Below are positions 25,091-34,508 of a stretch of 64,000 bases of DNA, in pieces; the stretch's first letter is position 1, and every line of letters starts with the position of its first letter. Under the pieces are notes generated by a model, which ran no database searches, was not told the DNA's origin, and saw nothing but the letters and a program-made list of their open reading frames with translations. The translations under genes and the position numbers were made by a program. The stretch spans positions 32,595 to 96,594 of the forward strand of contig CAJTVB010000016.1 of the NCBI GenBank assembly GCA_910579755.1, in the 5' to 3' direction. This DNA is from an uncultured Acetatifactor sp. Lineage in GTDB: Bacteria; Bacillota; Clostridia; Lachnospirales; Lachnospiraceae.

Positions 25091-25314
25091 CCCTTCTCTG
25101 TCCGGCCTCCGTATTTTTCCCCCAGGTTCTCCACCGTACCGTCCGGCCTCTCAATGGTAATATTGTCCAGCTGGGCCTTTAAATTATTCCTTACGCTGGC
25201 CACGTATTCCCTGCGCAGACGGGCCTGCTCCTCCTTCTCATCTGCTGTCAGTCCCTCTCCCTGAGATTTGTGATACAATTCATTAATCCGGGCGATCCGT
25301 TCCTCCATGTTCAT
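25087..25314 (-). CDS. DUF896 (YnzC-like) protein
   Basis: A 75-residue cytosolic protein of the YnzC family: MEERIARINELYHKSQGEG, LTADEKEEQARLRREYV and the C-terminal ITIERPDGTVENLGEKYGG. YnzC in Bacillus is a small SOS-associated protein of unclear function. The ATG at 25314 follows GGGAGG at 7 nt. It lies between proB and the folate gene. Confidence 0.88.
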   Translation of the reverse strand: MNMEERIARINELYHKSQGEGLTADEKEEQARLRREYVASVRNNLKAQLDNITIERPDGTVENLGEKYGGRTEKG

Positions 25315-25385
25315 CGTGCATCCTCCCTGCATGACTTTTCTATTTCCTGTCTCTGACTATCTTTGAAATCTTATCTGTAAAGTCT

Positions 25386-26249
25386 TTATCTGTGAAGCCT
25401 TTCCACAAACTCCCGCAGATTAAAGTTCTCGTCCCTGCCCGCCGTAAACAGAGTTCCCTCCTGCTCCCCATCCAAAATCCTGTGCAAAACTCCTATATCC
25501 CTGCTGTTTGCAATAACCATGTCCGCACCGGACTTCGTGGCAATCCGGGCGGCAATCAGCTTCGTGTTCATGCCGCCGGTGCCCACCGGACTGCCCGGGC
25601 TGGCCTTTCCCATATCCAACAGCTCCTTTGTCAGCTCATCCACCTGCCCGATAAACCGAGCTTCCGGATTTTTCCGGGGATCATCTGTGTACAGGCCGTC
25701 TATGTCGGACAACAATATCAGAAGATCTGCCCCCACCAGTGCCGCCACCACCGCCGAAAGAGTATCATTATCCCCGATCTCAATCTCATAGGTAGCCACC
25801 GTATCATTTTCATTCACCACAGGAATGGCTCCCAGACGCAGAAGCTCGGAAAAGGTGTTATGAGCATTATAACGGTTTAAATCGTCCACAATGGTATTTT
25901 TGGTCATAAGCACCTGAGCCGCCACCTGATTGTACTCGGCGAACAGCTTCTGATACGTCATCATCAGCCGGGCCTGTCCCACGGCAGAGCAGGCCTGCTT
26001 TACCGCCATGGCTCTCTCCCCATTCCCATTCAGACTGCTGCAGTTCAGCACCTTCCGTCCTGCCGCAATAGCGCCTGAAGTCACCAGCACCACTTCCTTT
26101 CCCTGATTCCGAATATCGCTCAGCTCACGCACCAGCTTTTCCATGCGGATATAGTCCATATCTCCTGTCTCCGGATGTGTCAGGGAAGAAGACCCTATTT
26201 TAACGACAATACGCTTTTTTTCTCTGATCCGTTCTCTCGCAGCATTCAT
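25386..26249 (-). CDS. proB: glutamate 5-kinase, short form
   Basis: First step of proline synthesis, phosphorylating glutamate. The 287-residue product consists of the amino acid kinase domain only: VVKIGSSSLT, LVTSGAIAAGRKVL, NENDTVAT, FGDND-type loop as IEIGDNDTLSAVVA, LLSDIDGLYTDDPR and GTGGMNTKLIAARIA. The C-terminal PUA domain of the E. coli enzyme is absent, as in several Firmicutes. Feedback inhibition by proline is known for the family. It is 70 bp before DUF896 in the same direction. Confidence 0.95.
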   Translation of the reverse strand: MNAARERIREKKRIVVKIGSSSLTHPETGDMDYIRMEKLVRELSDIRNQGKEVVLVTSGAIAAGRKVLNCSSLNGNGERAMAVKQACSAVGQARLMMTYQKLFAEYNQVAAQVLMTKNTIVDDLNRYNAHNTFSELLRLGAIPVVNENDTVATYEIEIGDNDTLSAVVAALVGADLLILLSDIDGLYTDDPRKNPEARFIGQVDELTKELLDMGKASPGSPVGTGGMNTKLIAARIATKSGADMVIANSRDIGVLHRILDGEQEGTLFTAGRDENFNLREFVERLHR

Positions 26250-26303
26250 TTATCCATATTTCTCCTTATCTGTCCGGCGCCGTCTATGACGGTATGCTTT
26301 ATT

Positions 26304-27977
26304 CTATCCATTTCCCCGGGACACGTCAACCGCCAAGTCTGCCGGGGCATATTCCGCGGCAATCATTTCTGCCGCCCGAATGCCGTCCATAGCGGCAGAG
26401 GTAATCCCGCCGGCATAGCCTGCGCCCTCCCCGCAGGGATACAAACCTCTGATCCGGGACTGCATAGTTTCATCCCGGCAAATTCTCACGGGAGATGAAG
26501 TTCTGCTCTCCACACCGGAAAGAATGGCATCCGGCCTGTTGAAGCCCCGGATCTGCTTTCCGAAGGCTTCTATCCCCTCCACCAGCGCCTGATTGCATTC
26601 TCCCGGCAAAATCCGGCTCACATCCGCCCAGACATACGCTCCCTTGCACTGAGGCTGAATCCCCTCCGGGTCCTCCCTGCTCCCGCCTTCCTCATATCCC
26701 CTCCGGTCTTCAGATACATGAGCTGCTGCGCGCCCCTTAAACTCACCATACCTCTGAACGGGAATCTTTCCTGCCCCCAAACTATAGGCCCGTTCCTCCA
26801 GCTGACGCTGAAACTCTATGCCGGCCAGCGGATGCTCATCTCCGAAGTCCTCCGGCGTCACGGTAACAACAATGGCACTGTTGGCATTGCCCCCGCTTCT
26901 GCCGCTGTAGCTCATTCCGTTGACAACTGTTCTGCCCGGCTCCGATGAGGCGTTGACCACAAATCCCCCGGGACACATGCAGAAGGAATACACGCCTCTT
27001 CCGTTTTCGGCCCTGGCAGTCACTTTGTAAGACGCCGCCCCCAAAAGTCCCGGATCGGAAACACCGTACTGACTCTCATTGATCATGGACTGTGGGTGTT
27101 CCATCCGAAGCCCCACCGCAAAAGCCTTGGCCTCCATGGGCACCTGTTTTTCATATAGCATCCGAAAGGTGTCTCTGGCGCTGTGGCCGATGGCCAGTAC
27201 TACCTGACCGCAGGCGATTCTTTCGCAGTGATTTACCACAACCCCGGCCACAGCGTCCTGCCTGATCTCCAGATCCGTCACCTGGCTTTCAAAGCGCACC
27301 TGACCGCCCAGCCGTAAAATCTCCTGCCGCATATCTCTCACAATCCCACAGAGTACATCCGTGCCTATGTGGGGTTTTGCCTCATAGCAAATCCGGGGAT
27401 CTGCCCCAAACCTGACAAAGGTTTCCAGAACTGCGCCGTTCCTTCCATCTCTGTCCTTTACCAGGGTGTTCAGCTTCCCGTCGGAAAAGGTTCCCGCGCC
27501 GCCCTCACCAAACTGTACATTGGAGCCGGGATCCAGACTGCCTGTGCGCCAGAATTCTTCCACATCCCTCTGCCGTTCCTCCACGGCTCTTCCCCTTTCC
27601 AGCAAAATAGGCCTGTAGCCGTGAAGCGCCAGAAAATAACCGCAGAACAGCCCTGCAGGTCCTGTGCCTACGATTACAGGAGGGAACTCCTGCTGCCTGC
27701 TTCCTCTCCTTGGAAAAGCATATTCGGACCGCTCCAACCGGACCACCCCGCCCGCATTTCCCTGAAGCCTATGTAGTATTCTGTCTTCATTCTTCACATT
27801 CACAGCCAGACAATAGCTATAACAGATCCTTGGCTTTTTCCTGGCATCTATAGACTGCCGCAGAATCCTTACCTCCAGAATATCCGAGGTCCCAATCTTC
27901 AGCAGCTGTGCCGTTTTTTTCTTTAAATCCCCCTGGCTGTGCCCAATGGGTATTTTTAACTGATCGATACGAAGCAT
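26304..27977 (-). CDS. FAD-dependent NAD(P)-type oxidoreductase (COG2509-like)
   Basis: A 557-residue flavoprotein. After an N-terminal domain of about 90 residues (MLRIDQLKIPIGHSQGDLKK) comes the dinucleotide-binding VIVGTGPAGLFCGYFLALHG (about 100-120) and the family hallmark FGEGGAGTFSDGKLNTLVKD; later FCMCPGGFVVNASSEPG and CGEGAGYAGGITSAAMDGI near the C-terminus. The substrate of this group is not known. The ATG at 27977 follows AGGAGGTG and shares one base with the stop of the preceding flavoprotein gene, so the two are coupled. Confidence 0.88.
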   Translation of the reverse strand: MLRIDQLKIPIGHSQGDLKKKTAQLLKIGTSDILEVRILRQSIDARKKPRICYSYCLAVNVKNEDRILHRLQGNAGGVVRLERSEYAFPRRGSRQQEFPPVIVGTGPAGLFCGYFLALHGYRPILLERGRAVEERQRDVEEFWRTGSLDPGSNVQFGEGGAGTFSDGKLNTLVKDRDGRNGAVLETFVRFGADPRICYEAKPHIGTDVLCGIVRDMRQEILRLGGQVRFESQVTDLEIRQDAVAGVVVNHCERIACGQVVLAIGHSARDTFRMLYEKQVPMEAKAFAVGLRMEHPQSMINESQYGVSDPGLLGAASYKVTARAENGRGVYSFCMCPGGFVVNASSEPGRTVVNGMSYSGRSGGNANSAIVVTVTPEDFGDEHPLAGIEFQRQLEERAYSLGAGKIPVQRYGEFKGRAAAHVSEDRRGYEEGGSREDPEGIQPQCKGAYVWADVSRILPGECNQALVEGIEAFGKQIRGFNRPDAILSGVESRTSSPVRICRDETMQSRIRGLYPCGEGAGYAGGITSAAMDGIRAAEMIAAEYAPADLAVDVSRGNG

Positions 27978-29209
27978 CAGCTCCCACCTCCTGCGGCTCC
28001 CTGCCCTGCCAGAAAGCCGCTGCACCAGGCCCACTGCAGATTATATCCGCCGCATTTTCCGTCTACATCCAAAATCTCCCCTGCCAGATAAATCCCGGGA
28101 GCCTTTCTGGATTCCATGCTTTCCGTGATCTCACACAGAGGAATCCCTCCGGCACACACCTGAGCGCTGTCAAAGGAATTACTTCCTGTCACATGCACCC
28201 TGAAATCACGGCACAGTCTATAGAATCTTTCAATTTTTTCCGGATCCGCTTCATCCACACTCTCTCCGGCTTTCAAGCCTGCCAGCCGCAGAAGTAAGAG
28301 AATCAGCTTTTTATGAACAAGTCCCGTAAAAAATTCTTCCGCGGTCCGATTGCCCAGCCTCTGTCTCCGGGCGGTACAGAGGCTGCCGAATTCTTCTTTC
28401 GTATACCAGGGCAGAAAATCTATGGATACCTCCACCTCCTTCTGCCCCTGCAATATGTAATTTACCGTTCTACTCAGCTGGAACACCGGAATCCCGGAAA
28501 TACCATAATCTGTCAGCTGCAGCTCTCCCCGCTCTGAAAATTCCCCCAGCTGTGTCAGAAGCCTCACCACAGCCTCCGCCCTTACGCCGGCTACGGATTT
28601 AAAAAAATCTTCACGGCACCGAAGCTGTACCAGTGCAGGAACCACAGGAACCATGCTGTGTCCCAGCTGCCCGGCCAGAAAGAAGCCGTTTCCATCGGAT
28701 CCTGTCTTGGGAGCCGCTCTGCCTCCGCAGGCCAGCACCAGCGAATCAAAGGAATATCTGTCATCATCTCCCCATACCAGGATTTTCCCGCTGCCCCTGT
28801 CCGCCTCAATCCGCCGAACCCTGCATTCCGTGATCAGTCTGACTCCCAGAGCCGCCGCCTCATACCGAAGAACATCCAATACCGCGGAGGCCTGCTCGCA
28901 TGCAGGATAAAGATAACCATTTTTATCCTTCACTCCAAGCCCCAGCTCCTCAAAAAACCGGATCGTCTGCTTTGTTCCAAAGCGTTCCAGGCATTCTGCC
29001 ACAAATCCGGGATCTCCGGAGGTATAATATTCCGAAACCGCCAGCTTTTGATTGCCCAGATTGCATTTTCCGTTTCCAGTTGCCAGAATTTTCTTTCCCG
29101 GTCTGTCATTCCTCTCCAAAATGGTCACCCGGGCTCCCAGCCTGGCCGCCGTGATAGCGGCTGTGAGGCCTGCGGCTCCGCCTCCCGCCACTCCTACATG
29201 TCTTCGCAT
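27977..29209 (-). CDS. HI0933-family flavoprotein (aminoacetone oxidase-like)
   Basis: A 410-residue FAD protein of the HI0933/YhiN/BaiN family. It has the N-terminal GGGAAGLTAAITAARLG, the diagnostic ILATGNGKCNLGN, GSDGNGFFLAGQLGHS, VCAGGIPLCEI and GYNLQWAWCSGFLAG at the C-terminus. Some relatives were described in bile-acid dehydroxylation (BaiN) but most have no known substrate. The ATG at 29209 has GAGGGGG upstream. It forms a coupled pair with the COG2509-like gene. Confidence 0.9.
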   Translation of the reverse strand: MRRHVGVAGGGAAGLTAAITAARLGARVTILERNDRPGKKILATGNGKCNLGNQKLAVSEYYTSGDPGFVAECLERFGTKQTIRFFEELGLGVKDKNGYLYPACEQASAVLDVLRYEAAALGVRLITECRVRRIEADRGSGKILVWGDDDRYSFDSLVLACGGRAAPKTGSDGNGFFLAGQLGHSMVPVVPALVQLRCREDFFKSVAGVRAEAVVRLLTQLGEFSERGELQLTDYGISGIPVFQLSRTVNYILQGQKEVEVSIDFLPWYTKEEFGSLCTARRQRLGNRTAEEFFTGLVHKKLILLLLRLAGLKAGESVDEADPEKIERFYRLCRDFRVHVTGSNSFDSAQVCAGGIPLCEITESMESRKAPGIYLAGEILDVDGKCGGYNLQWAWCSGFLAGQGAAGGGS

Positions 29210-29289
29210 ATCTATCCCCCTCTTCCGGCCCGGAAAACACACCCGCTCTGGAAAACAGCTTATCCCTTCCTGCCGGTCCGGTCTTTTAT

Positions 29290-30015
29290 TCAGCTGGTAT
29301 ACCCTTCCAGAATATCATAAAGTGTTTCTTGATCCTCCACCCACATCATCCGAATGATTTCGCTCTGCAATTCCTCCGGCAGGCTGTCCAGACTGATATC
29401 AGTCTTCATAAAGATCGTTTTTCCATCCTCCAGATACACTATAACCTTATTGTCATAGGCCGCCAAAAAGAAACTGGCTGTGGGCTGAACATAACGGTAG
29501 TTCATCCTCACCACCACACGCTCCCTGGAAAAAGAAAGCACCTCCAGATTCACAAAGCCTCTCTCCATCTCCGTCAGCGGCGGAGAAGACTCATAGAGCT
29601 CCATGGCCCGCAAAAACTGCTCCCGGTTCATGCCGATATACTGATCCGGAATCCGCAGGACAGTCTCCACCACACTATGATCCGTCAAATCCGTTTCCTC
29701 CAACACATACTTGGTATCTACACACAATGTGTCATAGGAGGAAGCAACCTCCATCGGAGACCTGTTTTCCGTTATATGCTGGCCTGGCATATCGCCGTCC
29801 GGCTCCGGAATCATGACCGCCTCATTCTCTGGCTCTTCTTCCTCCTGCTCCGGTCTGAAAGCCTGTCCGCCTTCTTCCTGTTCAATTTGCGTCCGGTTCT
29901 CCCCCGGAACCCCCGGATAAAAGAAGTGCGTTAATTTCACTCCGGCATAAAATCCGATCACCAGCATCATAAACGGATATAATAAATATAAGCTGATACC
30001 TTTTACAAATTTCAT
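29290..30015 (-). CDS. membrane-anchored protein with BofC-like C-terminal domain (tentative)
   Basis: A 241-residue protein with one N-terminal membrane helix (about 7-30, LYLLYPFMMLVIGFYAG), a Glu-rich linker to about 85 and an outer C-terminal domain. The C-terminal part has the order seen in BofC-like domains: TKYVLEETDL, YIGMNREQFLRAMELY, LEVLSFSRERVVVRMNY, DNKVIVYLEDG and a final LYDILEGYTS. BofC restrains SpoIVB signalling to pro-sigma-K in Bacillus; here the match is weak and the function is inference. Position in a run of spore genes supports it. The ATG at 30015 with GGTGAG is preferred to a GTG at 30069 without ribosome site. Confidence 0.55.
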   Translation of the reverse strand: MKFVKGISLYLLYPFMMLVIGFYAGVKLTHFFYPGVPGENRTQIEQEEGGQAFRPEQEEEEPENEAVMIPEPDGDMPGQHITENRSPMEVASSYDTLCVDTKYVLEETDLTDHSVVETVLRIPDQYIGMNREQFLRAMELYESSPPLTEMERGFVNLEVLSFSRERVVVRMNYRYVQPTASFFLAAYDNKVIVYLEDGKTIFMKTDISLDSLPEELQSEIIRMMWVEDQETLYDILEGYTS

Positions 30016-30075
30016 ATTGCTCACCCAGTCCTTGCAATCAGTATCAGCTGTTTTTTCAGTTTTATACACAAAAGA

Positions 30076-31677
30076 TCAATATATGTTCAACATCTGTCCC
30101 AGCCCGAATATCAATTTTCCACCGGGTATATGCTCCAGCTCCTGTTCGCTGAAATTCCTAAGCAGCAAAAGGACCGTCCAGTAAACTGTGCCGGACACTG
30201 CCAGACAAATCACCAGCAATATCACCTTCCCCATATGCGGAGACAATAATTTATCCAAAAGCAGGCAGAGAAGCCCTTCCGCAGTAGCCGCCATCGCAGG
30301 TATAATCAACACATGGAGCCAGTCCGCCCTCAAGTGCAGCTGCATAAAGCAAAAGGCTCCCAGCATAACGCAAAGCAATCCCAGTCCGGCCATACCTGCA
30401 TGCACCAGTCCCAGGATCCGCACTCCTCCGACTCCGATAAACAATCTGGTCAAAACCAAAAATACCAGATCGAAAACAGCCATGGCGATAAGTACCAGCA
30501 TTCTTTTGTTGATCAGCATTAAAAACCTGGCAAAATAAACACACAGAGGAATCAGCACAGCCACCGCTGCTCCTCCCCTCAGCAAGGCCGCCGCCACTGT
30601 CTCCTGGCCGGGACAGAGCGCCGCCCCAAAGGGTTCCGCCAGCACCGCAAGGAAAACTGCCGCAAATGCCCCATGGACCACTCCTATATGCAGGCCCCCT
30701 TGAAAAGCCGTCCTGGCAAATCTGCTTTCCTCTCTGCGCAGCCTTCCCACCGTCCTGCCACACACAGGGATCAGCGCCCACAGAATCAACGCCGCCGGGA
30801 TCCCGCACAGCACCCCATAACCCGCTCCATATACGCCGTATTCCACACAGGCAACAGCATTGTCCTCCAGGGAACTGCAGAAAAACAAGCCCAAAAGAAC
30901 CGGAAGCACAGCCAAAAGCCGGATCAGCATGGGTATGCCTCTTCCCGCTCCAAGGATCCGAAAGCTGTCCATAAAGGAATCTCCTATCCTGGCATTGTCC
31001 TGCCCCTGTCTTCTGTTTTGGGAACGGCCTGTTCCCTTATAAACTAAGAAAAGAAAAAATGCTATAAACAGTTCTGCCAGACTAATGGCCACAGCCACTC
31101 CAACCCCTCCATACATGGAAGTAAAATTCTCCTGCCCCAGCAGATGGCTGACCTTTCTTCCATACTCCCCCAGCATTCTGCAGAACAGCTGGCTGAATCC
31201 AAAAATAAGCAGCTGGCGCAGAATCCCGGATGCCATGGCGGGAAGCTCCGCGCCTTCTCCCTGAAAATATCCAAGCAGCACCGCCGAAAGCGAGCGTAAA
31301 AGTACTGACGGAGCAAGTATCATAATAATCAACGTGCTGTACTGTACTTGAAATAATCCTGCCGCAGCGCCTGCACCCAGCAGCATGGCAAAACTTCCGG
31401 CCGCTCCCAGCACAAGCTGCAGAATCAGCGCATTTCTGCGCATTCTGGCCGCGTTTTTATATTGTCCTTTTGAATTTCTCAAGCGCAGAACTCGTCCCAG
31501 AATCCCGGTCAGACCACCGCTGACCACCGTCCATATCATCCCATAGACCTCCACGGCCACAGCCACATAGGTCACGCCGTTGTAGCCGGCCAGACGGCTT
31601 ACGGCCACTATATTGCACAAAGCAAGTATGATAGAAACCATCTGCACCTGCCTTCGCCTAACCTCTGCCTGATTCAT
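30076..31677 (-). CDS. MOP-superfamily flippase, SpoVB/MurJ-like
   Basis: A 533-residue integral membrane protein with about 14 predicted helices. SpoVB-like traits are the LLGYFQGEGAELPAMASGIL segment after helix 4 and the C-terminal LRNFSEQELEHIPGG. Family members flip lipid-linked cell-wall precursors; SpoVB acts in spore cortex synthesis. The N-terminus lacks the usual first-helix glycines, so it is a divergent member. Neighbours are ybeY and a BofC-like gene. GAGGT precedes the start. Confidence 0.75.
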   Translation of the reverse strand: MNQAEVRRRQVQMVSIILALCNIVAVSRLAGYNGVTYVAVAVEVYGMIWTVVSGGLTGILGRVLRLRNSKGQYKNAARMRRNALILQLVLGAAGSFAMLLGAGAAAGLFQVQYSTLIIMILAPSVLLRSLSAVLLGYFQGEGAELPAMASGILRQLLIFGFSQLFCRMLGEYGRKVSHLLGQENFTSMYGGVGVAVAISLAELFIAFFLFLVYKGTGRSQNRRQGQDNARIGDSFMDSFRILGAGRGIPMLIRLLAVLPVLLGLFFCSSLEDNAVACVEYGVYGAGYGVLCGIPAALILWALIPVCGRTVGRLRREESRFARTAFQGGLHIGVVHGAFAAVFLAVLAEPFGAALCPGQETVAAALLRGGAAVAVLIPLCVYFARFLMLINKRMLVLIAMAVFDLVFLVLTRLFIGVGGVRILGLVHAGMAGLGLLCVMLGAFCFMQLHLRADWLHVLIIPAMAATAEGLLCLLLDKLLSPHMGKVILLVICLAVSGTVYWTVLLLLRNFSEQELEHIPGGKLIFGLGQMLNIY

Positions 31678-31688
31678 CCATTGTACCT

Positions 31689-32189
31689 CTAATCTCTTGT
31701 AATTCCCAGCTGTGTCAGCAGCCTTTCCTGTTTCTCCTCCATAACCCGGGCTTCTTCTTCTTCCAAATGATCATAGCCGCACAAATGCAGCATGCTGTGG
31801 GCTGTCAGAAAAGCAAACTCCCTTTTTATGCTGTGCCCATAGCTTTCTGCCTGACTCTTCAGCCTGTCCGCACAGATCATAATATCGCCCAGCACCAGCT
31901 CCCCTGTATCCGGATCAAAATAATCCGCATCCATGCCTTCCTCTATCTGGAAATTTCCTTCCTGTATAAAGTCTATATTGGGGAAGGAAAGCACATCCGT
32001 TTCCCTGTCAATTCCTCTGTATCGTGCATTGAGGCTCCGAATTCCCCCGTTATCAGTAACAACCAGATTGATCTGTGTCTCATAGGGACAGCCCTCCTCC
32101 TCCAGAACAGACCGACAGACAAGCTCCGCCGTCTCCTGGAGATCAAAGGGAAACACTTCCCCCGTCTCATTTTCAATATATAACGTCAT
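31689..32189 (-). CDS. ybeY: endoribonuclease YbeY
   Basis: Metal-dependent RNase for rRNA maturation and ribosome quality control, 166 residues. The zinc-binding signature HSMLHLCGYDH with following EEEEARVM is near the C-terminus, and TDVLSFPNIDF and LGDIMICADRLKSQAE precede it. GGAGGAG precedes the ATG. It follows phoH by 23 bp, the standard Firmicute order. Confidence 0.96.
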   Translation of the reverse strand: MTLYIENETGEVFPFDLQETAELVCRSVLEEEGCPYETQINLVVTDNGGIRSLNARYRGIDRETDVLSFPNIDFIQEGNFQIEEGMDADYFDPDTGELVLGDIMICADRLKSQAESYGHSIKREFAFLTAHSMLHLCGYDHLEEEEARVMEEKQERLLTQLGITRD

Positions 32190-32212
32190 GGCTTTCTCCT
32201 CCGGGCGCTGCC

Positions 32213-33226
32213 TTATCTTCTGTTTCTGCTGCTTCCCTGCACAGAATGCTTTCTGTTTTCTCTGTATTTCTCCTTTGCCTCAAAGTCCTCATAGGCCTTT
32301 ACGATTTTCTGCACCAGCGGATGGCGCACCACATCTCTGCTGGTCAGATTGCAGAAGGCGATATCCTCTATTTTTCCCAACACACTGGCGGCCACATCCA
32401 GTCCGGACCGAGTTCCCGCAGGCAGATCCTTCTGAGAGGCATCGCCCGTGACTACTACCTTGGAGCCAAAGCCGATCCTGGTCAAAAACATTTTCATCTG
32501 CGCAGGTGTAGTATTCTGGGCCTCATCCAGAATAATATAGGCGTTATCCAGAGTACGCCCCCGCATATATGCCAGAGGCGCTACCTCAATCAGACCCTTC
32601 TCCATATTTTTTGTAAACCCCTCCGCGCCCATGATCTGGTATAGGGCGTCATAAAGGGGCCGCAGATAAGGATCCACCTTGCTCTGCAGATCTCCGGGCA
32701 GAAAGCCCAGCTTCTCTCCGGCTTCTATGGCCGGCCTGGTCAAAATAATTCTTCCCACCTCATCGTTCCGAAAGGCAGTGATGGCCATAGCCATGGCCAG
32801 ATATGTCTTACCGGTACCCGCAGGGCCCACTCCAAAGACAATCATATTGTTGCGGATAGCATCCACATATGCCTTCTGCCCCAGCGTTTTGGGCTTTATA
32901 GGCTTGCCGTTTATGGTGTGGCAGATACAATCCTCATCGATCTGCGCTATGACCTGCTCCTGTTCTTCCATCCCCATGGTTATTGCGTAATCCACGTTCT
33001 GCTCCTCTATTTCGTTTCCTCTGTCTGAAATAATGACAAGCTGCTCCAGCACTCTGGCCGCCTTTTTTACCCTGTCTTCCTCTCCGGATATTACGATCCC
33101 GCCGTTTCTGTCCACAATCATAACGCCGAAATCACGCTCCATTTTTTTCAGATAAACATCCTGCAGACCAAAAATTTTTTGCATATGCTCTGCAGGTACC
33201 TCCAGCTTCATTGAAAAATCATTCAT
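32213..33226 (-). CDS. phoH: PhoH-like ATPase
   Basis: A 337-residue PhoH/YbeZ-type protein with an N-terminal KH-like region (about 1-90) and a P-loop ATPase: Walker A GPAGTGKTYLAM, RPAIEAGEKLGFLPGDL, Walker B IILDEAQNTTPAQMKMFLTR and TGDASQKDLP. The partner of YbeY in RNA metabolism. The ATG at 33226 lies within the last codons of yqfD (8-bp overlap ATGAATGA), with GGAG about 12 nt upstream, so translational coupling is likely. Confidence 0.94.
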   Translation of the reverse strand: MNDFSMKLEVPAEHMQKIFGLQDVYLKKMERDFGVMIVDRNGGIVISGEEDRVKKAARVLEQLVIISDRGNEIEEQNVDYAITMGMEEQEQVIAQIDEDCICHTINGKPIKPKTLGQKAYVDAIRNNMIVFGVGPAGTGKTYLAMAMAITAFRNDEVGRIILTRPAIEAGEKLGFLPGDLQSKVDPYLRPLYDALYQIMGAEGFTKNMEKGLIEVAPLAYMRGRTLDNAYIILDEAQNTTPAQMKMFLTRIGFGSKVVVTGDASQKDLPAGTRSGLDVAASVLGKIEDIAFCNLTSRDVVRHPLVQKIVKAYEDFEAKEKYRENRKHSVQGSSRNRR

Positions 33227-34457
33227 CCGTATCCGATTCTCCGGGAGTATCCGTTCCCGTCTCCACTTTCTCAGTATCGGCACTTTTCCCGACGCTTTCC
33301 TGTACCAGAAAATCTCCGTACAGGATCCAGGACTGGCCGTCAACACCTATTTTAACATCTTTTTCAATAATTTGTACCCCTTTTTCCTGCAAATTTGCAA
33401 TAAAAGTCATTATTTTTTCATTAAGCAGGACTTTTGCCTCTTCATCCGTATATCGATGCTCCACATTTACGTACTCCCGATAGGTATAGCTTCCTGTATA
33501 TATGGGGATGGACAGTTTCTCAAACAGCAGCGGCCTGCTTTCCCTGATCAGGCTGTCGTATACCAGAAACGGGCTGTCCTCCGGCATTTTCCACTCTTTT
33601 CCCCCAAAACGCAAAAAATATCGGGTCTTCTCTCTGCCGGTATATTCTTTTCTGACATAGTCAAAAGGAAGGCTGTCATTAAATTCCATGCTGTGCTCGA
33701 TAATAATATCCGCATCCGCATCCACATAATAGTATTCCCTGACAGTGGCATCCTCATTATAAATGGGAACCTTTCCCTCCACCAGTACACATCCCGCCTC
33801 CACCTCGTCTCCAATGGCCACCTTAGGCACACCGCTTCTGACGATCATGGACACCACTCTTCCGCCGTATTCCGCCACCAGGTCCGTTCCCTGGGTCTCC
33901 TTTTTCTCGGGACTTATTATGATGGCGTCATTTTCCTTGATGTCGATCAGAAGCTTGGTTCCCGAAAGACGGGCGGAAGCCCAGGTGATCTGGGAAAATT
34001 GTCTGCGGATCTCCTTTTCCAGCTCCTCTATATCCAGGTCCCTCTTCTTCATTCCCACCGTCACCTGGTTTTCCTTCAAAAAGCTCTGGAAAACGTCATC
34101 CGTGATCTGATAGTTTCCGGAAATTTCTATGTTCCATATGTACAGAGACGACCATATCCAAAAGGCTGCCGCCATCAACAGCCCCATGACAAACACCTTT
34201 CGTTTTAACAGCCGGGGCAGAAAAAAAGGCAGTCCATATCTTTCCAATACGGCTACCCTTGTTCCCGTCTTCCTGACAATGGGCCGCAGAGCCCAAAAGC
34301 CCCTCAGGTTGATGTTCATATAGTACACATCACCTTCCCTGACGATATTCCAGATCAGGATCCCCTTATTGCTGCATAAATTCATAAAGCGCTCCGGGGA
34401 AAATCCCCATACCCGGATCCGCAGATAACCTCTGAGATATTTCAATAATTCGATCAT
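33219..34457 (-). CDS. yqfD: sporulation protein YqfD
   Basis: A 412-residue protein of the YqfD family, made in the mother cell under sigma-E in Bacillus. N-terminal cytosolic part (LKYLRGYLRIRVWGFSPERFMN, shown as its family start), one membrane helix about 89-108 (VFVMGLLMAAAFWIWSSLY), then an outer domain with IEISGNYQITDDVF, AGTKLLIDIKE-type LSGTKLLIDIKEN and GRVVSMIVRSGVPKVAIGDEV. It follows yqfC and precedes phoH, the conserved order. Confidence 0.93.
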   Translation of the reverse strand: MIELLKYLRGYLRIRVWGFSPERFMNLCSNKGILIWNIVREGDVYYMNINLRGFWALRPIVRKTGTRVAVLERYGLPFFLPRLLKRKVFVMGLLMAAAFWIWSSLYIWNIEISGNYQITDDVFQSFLKENQVTVGMKKRDLDIEELEKEIRRQFSQITWASARLSGTKLLIDIKENDAIIISPEKKETQGTDLVAEYGGRVVSMIVRSGVPKVAIGDEVEAGCVLVEGKVPIYNEDATVREYYYVDADADIIIEHSMEFNDSLPFDYVRKEYTGREKTRYFLRFGGKEWKMPEDSPFLVYDSLIRESRPLLFEKLSIPIYTGSYTYREYVNVEHRYTDEEAKVLLNEKIMTFIANLQEKGVQIIEKDVKIGVDGQSWILYGDFLVQESVGKSADTEKVETGTDTPGESDTDE

Positions 34458-34508
34458 GGTCTTCCCTTTTCCTTTCCAAAAGGTAATTTGTATACCTTTA
34501 TGCGGCTG

